Below, piece by piece: positions 4,621-8,566 of a DNA stretch of 8,566 bases (position 1 is its first letter; each line of letters starts with the position of its first letter). The notes under the pieces were generated by a model that was given only the letters and a program-made list of their open reading frames with translations, was not told the origin of the DNA and searched no databases. Both the position numbers and the translations under genes were made by a program. This DNA is from 20-14-all-45-10 sp964435965. Lineage in GTDB: Bacteria; Chloroflexota; Dehalococcoidia; GIF9; AB-539-J10. The DNA lies in NCBI GenBank assembly GCA_964435965.1, contig CAYTBB010000055.1, positions 1 through 8,566 of the forward strand, in the 5' to 3' direction.

Positions 4621-7600
4621 GACGTGTTCTGAAGATGAGCACTATGACTACAATCACCAGAACAGCGCCGATGCCGATAACTACCCACACCCAGGCTGGA
4701 GTTGTTGGAGCTGGGGCTGCTGGAGGAGGTGGAGGAGGAGGTATTGGCGCAGGCGCGGTAGTGAAGGTGCCAATGTCACCCTCGGAGAAGACACTGCCAT
4801 CCTTCATCGCCGTTACCCGCCAGAAGTAAGTGGTGTTGGTCTTCAGCGTTCCAGTGTAGGTGTAAGCGGTGCCGGTTAGCCCGGTCTTGGTTTCTACCGG
4901 ACTGGACAGGTCGGCGTTGGCTGATAGGACCCAGTCATAGCTGGTAGCATCAGCAACTGACGACCAGGTGAAGCCGATACCGGTCAAAGGCAGGTTGGTG
5001 GCGCCATCGTCGGGAGAAGTGAGGTCGATGGCAACACTGGGACCAGCTTCAACAGTGAAGCTCCAGGTGTCAGACCACCAACTCTGGATTATCTCGTCAG
5101 TTTCAGCGTAGTGAGCTCTCACTCTCCAGTAGTAGGTGGTGTTGCAGTCTATGTCGCCTTCACCTATTACCACGCTGGGGGCTGAGCCCTTGGGTGGCTT
5201 GTAGTAGCCATTCGCTGTTGTGTCGTAGTCCTGCTCGTCAACGACTATCTGATTGAAATCCTCATCCATGGAGATGTCGAATTCGTATTCGCAGGCGTTG
5301 CAGAGGCGCTCCCACTCGAGGACGAACTTATCATTGGCGCAGATACAGGGGTCGGAAGCCACCATATCGCCATCGCCCACGGCAGTGAGGTCTATGCCAG
5401 CCTTGGCAAAGCAGTCCTCGTAGGTCCACAGGCGACCCTCCGCGCTCGTCGTGAACTTAGCGCCGTCGAAGTCGTAGTCGTCATAGTAATCGCGGTCGTC
5501 AATGGCAAACAGGTTGCTGTTGGTATCCTTGCTCAGGCAGCCGCAGATCTTGAGCGAACTGGGCTCACGGGTGAATTCTTCTTCGTCAGCAGTTAGCTTG
5601 GCAGTGAGGCAGTCCCAGGACTCATCGCTGCAGCAGGGTGTGCTGGCTGGAGTGAGACATCGAGCCACACCACTCCATTCGCCGTCGTAGAAAGCGGCAT
5701 AGAGAACGCCGCCAGTGGAGGCTTTAGTCTTGGGATTGCCCGGACTTGGTCTATCCAGGACTATGCCGAAGAAGTCTATGTCTTCGGCGCAGCCGGCACT
5801 GATTTCATCCCAGCTACTGCTGTCGTCAATCACCCATCGCCAGATGCCTTGGTCGCCGCCGTTGAGTGCGGCGTAAATGGTGTCGTTATCCTTGAAGTAG
5901 CTGTCCAAGGCAACATGGACTTCGCTGCTACCTAGCTCGGCTTTGTCACCTAATCGGCTGAAGCTGTCACCAGCATCGTCGGAGTAGCCGACAGAGCCAG
6001 CAGAACCGCCGACCAGGACATTGTCGCCCAGCACAGCGATGGTATGACCAGAATATGCCTTGTGGTCTACTGCCGAAGTCCAGTCACCTTTAGCCTCAGT
6101 CCACTTGACCAGGTCATCCTCGTCGTTGATGACGTAGAGGGTGTCGTCGTCAGCTAAGGCAAAGTCTTGGATATCAATGGTGGGGGCGTCTTTCGTACTC
6201 CACTTGCAGATACCCTTGCTGATTGCCCAGTAGATGTCCTCAGTGCCCATGGCGCCCCAGTAAACCACATCGCCATCATCGTGTTCAGGTGACAGGCGGA
6301 GAATACCACAGCCGTCAAGTTCCTTGTGGTAGACTCTCTGCCACACGTCAGGGTAATAGTCAGCGTCGCAGTCCTTCGCCCAGACGCTGTCACAGTCGCA
6401 CATTTGGGGGCATTCGTCGACGTTCATGCTGGACAGGTAGGTGACGCAGCAGTCGGGTGAGACAGCGACATCAGAGAGGTAGTCTATATCGGTGTCAATC
6501 AAGCCCAGCTGGTTCCAGCATTTGCCCTTGTCCAGGCTGACGGAGAAGGCGCTCTCATCGCACGGGTCTTCGCCCATGCCTTCGCCTACAGTGGTGGCAT
6601 AAGCCTTCTTGCCATCGGGGGTGAAAGCCACCAGGGCGTAGGCCTGTCCTGAAGGTTTCTTAGTGGCGGTCTTCCAGTCAGGGCAGCAGACATCTATCTC
6701 GTCGGTGCGCCAGACCTGAACTCCCGCACAGCAATCTGTGAATAATTGGTCGTCGGGGGCACCGTCGCACAGCATGCCAAGCATGGCATCACCGCTATCA
6801 TGGTCGCCGTAGTAGGCAATGCTGCCAAGCCAGGGGTTGCCGGTAGGACCGCAGGGGATGCTCAGCGTGGTGCTGTCAATGCGGAAGAGATAGCCGCCAG
6901 GGGTAGTCAGTTCCCACGTGTCCACATAGGCATAGATGCGGCGCAGGGATGACTCGCGGCCGTGGTAGTCTGAGGGAAGAGTAATGCCGGTAACTCCGTG
7001 CCAATCGGTGGGCAGACCCAAACTGGTTAAATCATCTTTGGGCGTTAGGGAGTCAGTATTTACCTTAAACTCCACTTTCTTGGCCCGGTCTACCTCGGCA
7101 CCCCAGCCTTTGGTTTCTCCCCACTTGGCTGATTGCAGCCAGGTCTTACCAGAGGTAGTGTTAGTGCTGATAGCCAGCACCGTCTTGTCGGCAGACCAGC
7201 TGGGGGAGAAAATCACCGAGGTAACAACGTCAGATGCCTGCCAGTCTGCGGCATAATCTCCAGTAGTAGCGTCTGTCCAGGTGCCACCCCAGTAAGTTCC
7301 GGCTTCGTAGCGCCAGACCTTGCCGGCATCGGTGCCAAGGGCTACGTTGTAGATATCTTCTATACCCCGGGAGACATCCATGCAGATGATTCCCGTCGAA
7401 CCTAGCTTGGTATCTGCGTCGGTGTTGTAGAACTTGGTAGCGCCGTCAGTAGAGCCAACCACCGCTGCGTCGCCGCTGGTAAGGATTCCGGCGACCATGA
7501 CGAAGTCCTCATCGTTGGGAGCCACAGCCACCTGAACAAGAGTGTCAAACTCAGCCGGAAGGCTAAGCTTTACCTTATCCTGCAGCAGCTTGTCGGTCTT

Positions 7601-7918
7601 GTCCGACCAAGTGGCGCCGCCATCAGTGGACTTCCACAGGGCGATGTTAGTCTCATCAAGGGGGCTGGAGCGACCGTCTGGCATCTTGCCAATGGCGTAG
7701 ATGGTGTCGCCGTCAGGGCCAATGGCGAAGTCGTAGATGTCAGAGCCCTGGATGATGGTCTCGTTAGAGTCGGTTGGCGTGGTCACCTTGCTCCATTTGG
7801 TCAGGCCTGGGTCAGCGTCCGTCTTAGCTGGTATTGCTACCAACACCAGGCTCAAGGCCAATGCCAGGGCAATAAATAGGTAAGTTACCCTAGCAGGCCA
7901 ACTTATTGTTTTACTCAT
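4613..7918 (-). CDS. Cys-rich Asp-box/beta-propeller surface protein, TM-anchored
   Basis: A 1101-residue exported protein. The signal peptide spans 1-35 (hydrophobic 12-29; likely cut after TDA). Residues about 40-850 look like a sialidase-type/VPS10-like propeller with Asp-box motifs: KSTDGGATW (96-104), GSTDGATKF (155-163), SLDKGKCW (461-468, Thr replaced by Cys) and YSDDAGDSF (645-653). I see no sialidase catalytic set, so a structural or binding role is more likely. There are 30 Cys, 29 of them between 356 and 925, including four CC pairs (396, 411, 490, 762). Two FN3-like domains (about 865-957 and 966-1055, with YYWRVRA and YFWRVTA), a Pro/Ala stalk (1056-1074), a TM helix (1075-1096) and RTRRV follow. 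AAGGAG at 7930-7935 is 11 bases from the ATG, rather far. It is driven by the consensus promoter at 8252-8280 via the small ORF leader and ended by the hairpin at 4531-4561. It is probably an abundant envelope/S-layer-like protein; that role is inferred. Confidence 0.85.
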   Translation of the reverse strand: MSKTISWPARVTYLFIALALALSLVLVAIPAKTDADPGLTKWSKVTTPTDSNETIIQGSDIYDFAIGPDGDTIYAIGKMPDGRSSPLDETNIALWKSTDGGATWSDKTDKLLQDKVKLSLPAEFDTLVQVAVAPNDEDFVMVAGILTSGDAAVVGSTDGATKFYNTDADTKLGSTGIICMDVSRGIEDIYNVALGTDAGKVWRYEAGTYWGGTWTDATTGDYAADWQASDVVTSVIFSPSWSADKTVLAISTNTTSGKTWLQSAKWGETKGWGAEVDRAKKVEFKVNTDSLTPKDDLTSLGLPTDWHGVTGITLPSDYHGRESSLRRIYAYVDTWELTTPGGYLFRIDSTTLSIPCGPTGNPWLGSIAYYGDHDSGDAMLGMLCDGAPDDQLFTDCCAGVQVWRTDEIDVCCPDWKTATKKPSGQAYALVAFTPDGKKAYATTVGEGMGEDPCDESAFSVSLDKGKCWNQLGLIDTDIDYLSDVAVSPDCCVTYLSSMNVDECPQMCDCDSVWAKDCDADYYPDVWQRVYHKELDGCGILRLSPEHDDGDVVYWGAMGTEDIYWAISKGICKWSTKDAPTIDIQDFALADDDTLYVINDEDDLVKWTEAKGDWTSAVDHKAYSGHTIAVLGDNVLVGGSAGSVGYSDDAGDSFSRLGDKAELGSSEVHVALDSYFKDNDTIYAALNGGDQGIWRWVIDDSSSWDEISAGCAEDIDFFGIVLDRPSPGNPKTKASTGGVLYAAFYDGEWSGVARCLTPASTPCCSDESWDCLTAKLTADEEEFTREPSSLKICGCLSKDTNSNLFAIDDRDYYDDYDFDGAKFTTSAEGRLWTYEDCFAKAGIDLTAVGDGDMVASDPCICANDKFVLEWERLCNACEYEFDISMDEDFNQIVVDEQDYDTTANGYYKPPKGSAPSVVIGEGDIDCNTTYYWRVRAHYAETDEIIQSWWSDTWSFTVEAGPSVAIDLTSPDDGATNLPLTGIGFTWSSVADATSYDWVLSANADLSSPVETKTGLTGTAYTYTGTLKTNTTYFWRVTAMKDGSVFSEGDIGTFTTAPAPIPPPPPPPAAPAPTTPAWVWVVIGIGAVLVIVVIVLIFRTRRV

Positions 7919-7979
7919 TTAATTTAGTTCTCCTTTCAATTTTTTACTTATTCTAAACCTCAACCCAAAATCGACCTTC

Positions 7980-8000
7980 TTCAGGTTCAGGTTTTCAGGT
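7980..8000. repeat. Three TTCAGGT repeats at the end of the small ORF
   Basis: TTCAGGT occurs at 7980-7986, 7986-7992 and 7994-8000 (ACCTGAA on the minus strand). The cluster spans the stop of the basic small ORF and lies about 60 bases before the large surface gene, so it may be a protein or RNA recognition array or simple slippage. Confidence 0.4.
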
Positions 8001-8123
8001 TTGTTTCTTAGCAAACTTAAGGTTATTTAAAGCCCGCCTTATTTCAGGCTGTCCCCTCTGTCGTGCCCCGGGACCAGGGTTTTTTCCTCTCCCCCTCAGC
8101 AAAAAGCTTTGGGAATGTTTCAT
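7995..8123 (-). CDS. Small very basic protein, 42 aa, unknown
   Basis: The minus-strand ORF starts at ATG 8123-8121 and ends at TGA 7997-7995. It encodes 42 residues starting MKHSQSFLLRGRGKNP and ending LKFAKKQT. It has 11 Lys/Arg and one Glu, so it should be strongly cationic; the RGRGKNPGPGARQRG stretch (10-24) is Gly/Arg/Pro-rich and probably disordered, followed by a helix-prone 27-40. It has no signal peptide or membrane helix. GGGGGTGAT at 8128-8136 matches the anti-Shine-Dalgarno complement at 8 of 9 bases; an in-frame ATG at 8129 is too close to it, so 8123 is preferred. It is the first ORF after the consensus promoter and lies 76 bases upstream of the large surface gene with no terminator between. 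It may be a nucleic-acid-binding peptide or a translated leader that controls the surface gene. I do not recognise a family. Confidence 0.55.
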   Translation of the reverse strand: MKHSQSFLLRGRGKNPGPGARQRGQPEIRRALNNLKFAKKQT

Positions 8124-8127
8124 AGGC

Positions 8128-8139
8128 ATCACCCCCTTT
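8128..8139 (-). promoter_or_regulatory. Strong Shine-Dalgarno of the small basic ORF
   Basis: The minus strand reads AAAGGGGGTGAT here; GGGGGTGAT differs by one base from GGAGGTGAT. The G-run ends 8 bases before the ATG at 8123, which decides in favour of that start over the overlapping ATG at 8129. Confidence 0.7.
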
Positions 8140-8156
8140 AATTACATAAACGCATA

Positions 8157-8174
8157 CTAAACCAAAAGGTTTAG
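8157..8174 (-). promoter_or_regulatory. Hairpin in the transcribed leader
   Basis: CTAAACC-TTTT-GGTTTAG on the minus strand gives a perfect 7-bp stem with a 4-base loop. It lies about 35 bases before the small ORF start and downstream of the consensus promoter. A second short stem (CCTAT/ATAGG, 8192-8210) and a GACAA/TTGTC pairing lie just upstream, so the leader is structured. It does not match a riboswitch that I know. Confidence 0.5.
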
Positions 8175-8251
8175 ACAAGCTTACACCTTAGCCTATATTT
8201 TGTCAATAGGTAAAGGGAAAAATAAATTATCTTTAACTTTGCTTTATTCCT

Positions 8252-8280
8252 ATTATATCAGCCAGGTTTTGCTTTGTCAA
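8252..8280 (-). promoter_or_regulatory. Consensus sigma-70-type promoter
   Basis: On the minus strand TTGACA (8280-8275), a 17-base spacer and TATAAT (8257-8252) match the housekeeping consensus at all 12 hexamer positions. The predicted start is near 8245, giving about 120 bases of leader before the small ORF and about 325 before the large surface gene. This implies strong expression unless repressed, as fits an abundant surface protein. Confidence 0.9.
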
Positions 8281-8281
8281 T

Positions 8282-8302
8282 ATACCTACTAGTACGAGGT
8301 AT
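8282..8302. promoter_or_regulatory. Inverted repeat adjoining the -35, possible operator
   Basis: ATACCT (8282-8287) and AGGTAT (8297-8302) are inverted arms 9 bases apart, with ACTAGT between them. The repeat begins one base upstream of the -35 hexamer. This is a position where an activator or repressor dimer would contact the consensus promoter. Arms of 6 bp are short, so it is only suggestive. Confidence 0.4.
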
Positions 8303-8359
8303 TTAAGTAAGGCTTATTTTCTTAACTAATCATAATGGCCAGGTTCATTCCCGCCTCAT

Positions 8360-8435
8360 TGTCATTGCGAGGAGTGATAGCGACGAAGCAATCTCATAGT
8401 CCCACCGGGATTGCCGCGCTTCGCTCGCAATGACA
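8360..8435. repeat. 76-bp miniature inverted-repeat element
   Basis: TGTCATTGCGAG (8360-8371) and CTCGCAATGACA (8424-8435) are perfect 12-bp terminal inverted repeats; the interior carries GACGAAGCAATCTC and GGATTGCCGCGCTTCGCTCG, so most of the element folds on itself. It belongs to a very widespread family of intergenic elements in bacteria including Chloroflexota. It has no coding capacity. Confidence 0.85.
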
Positions 8436-8439
8436 TGAA

Positions 8440-8462
8440 GGGTCGGGGACAAGCCCCGACCC
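8440..8462. repeat. GGGTCGGGG hairpin repeat
   Basis: GGGTCGGGG (8440-8448) pairs perfectly with CCCCGACCC (8454-8462) over the loop ACAAG, followed by TAC. It is a member of the common 'GTAGGG..CTTGT..CCC' intergenic hairpin class. It directly adjoins the element at 8360-8435, a frequent arrangement of such repeats. There is no T-run beside it, so terminator function is doubtful. Confidence 0.75.
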
Positions 8463-8541
8463 TACGAGGTAATAAGGGGAAGGTGTTCTTTGGCTATTCC
8501 TAATGTCAACTTAAAATGGGCGACAAAACTATCTTGCTTTT

Positions 8542-8559
8542 TTAGAACCTTTGTTCTAA
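8542..8559. promoter_or_regulatory. SOS-box-like (LexA/DinR-type) palindrome
   Basis: TTAGAAC-CTTT-GTTCTAA is a perfect 18-bp dyad containing GAAC-N4-GTTC, the form of LexA box known from Gram-positive bacteria. On the plus strand it occupies the spacer between a TTGCTT (8534-8539) and TAACAT (8557-8562) that are 17 bases apart, a weak but well-spaced promoter. It would control a plus-strand gene beyond the right edge. LexA binding is inferred from the motif only. Confidence 0.55.
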
Positions 8560-8566
8560 CATAGCT

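Larger units (their letters stand above)
8124..8566. other. 443-bp upstream regulatory region
   Basis: Reading right to left: the SOS-box-like palindrome (8542-8559), about 80 bases with nothing recognisable, a GGGTCGGGG hairpin (8440-8462), a TGTCATTGCGAG element (8360-8435), a palindrome just upstream of the -35 (8282-8302), the consensus promoter (8252-8280), and an A/T-rich transcribed leader with short hairpins (8157-8210) that ends in the Shine-Dalgarno of the small ORF. I find no longer coding frame with support on either strand. Confidence 0.6.

Noticed and set aside
4491..4688. Minus-strand 65-aa open frame over the end of the large gene
   Set aside because: It reads through the terminator hairpin and the dispersed repeat; its product is a translation of those repeats.
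4613..7918. Active sialidase
   Set aside because: Asp-boxes are present, but I could not identify the Arg triad or the FRIP-type motif of sialidases; Asp-boxes also occur in many non-enzymatic propellers.
8178..8206. Second TTGACA (minus strand, 8206-8201) as a downstream promoter
   Set aside because: At 17-base spacing the -10 would be TAAGCT, a poor match; the perfect promoter lies only about 70 bases upstream. The hexamer may instead belong to leader RNA structure.
8440..8462. Rho-independent terminator
   Set aside because: The stem is strong, but no T-run follows on either strand; it fits a dispersed hairpin repeat better.

Overview
The window looks like a chromosomal segment from a Dehalococcoidia-like member of the Chloroflexota, probably an uncultured lineage. 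This is an inference. It rests on a divergent tubulin/FtsZ-type GTPase of a kind I associate with that class, on two exported proteins that end in a membrane helix and a short Arg-rich tail, and on intergenic DNA full of small inverted-repeat elements ('TGTCATTGCGAG', 'TGTCATTCTGAGC' and 'GGGTCGGGG' families). No rRNA, tRNA, CRISPR array, intact transposase or phage gene is visible.

Every gene I can support lies on the minus strand, so the transcription order runs from high to low coordinates. (1) 8124-8566 is a regulatory region. It has a SOS-box-like palindrome at the right edge, two intergenic repeats, and a -35/-10 pair with perfect consensus hexamers and a 17-bp spacer. (2) 7995-8123 is a 42-residue, very basic small ORF with a strong Shine-Dalgarno sequence. 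(3) 4613-7918 encodes a 1101-residue exported, membrane-anchored Asp-box/beta-propeller-like protein with a Cys-rich middle, two fibronectin-III-like domains, a Pro-rich stalk and a TM helix. A strong hairpin terminator follows it. (4) 4060-4464 and 3764-4117 are an overlapping HEPN/MNT pair with its own putative promoter and operator-like inverted repeat. (5) 1893-3536 encodes a 547-residue exported protein with four Ig/IPT-like repeats (the first three very acidic), one FN3-like domain and a TM anchor. (6) 411-1586 encodes a 391-residue tubulin/FtsZ-superfamily protein with T1-, T4- and T7-like nucleotide loops. (7) 1-192 holds two weakly supported small minus-strand ORFs, one running off the left edge.

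The two surface proteins share a C-terminal plan (YYWRV/YFWRV-type FN3 module, single TM, short Arg-containing tail), so they probably occupy the same envelope layer. The tubulin-like gene just downstream of one of them raises the possibility of a cytoskeleton/envelope module. That link rests on gene order alone. The HEPN/MNT pair looks like an independent toxin-antitoxin-like insertion between the surface genes.

The most checkable new items are the unlisted basic small ORF behind the consensus promoter, the SOS-like box at 8542-8559, the tandem hairpins with two compensatory base-pair changes at 1849-1892, and the Cys-rich propeller protein.
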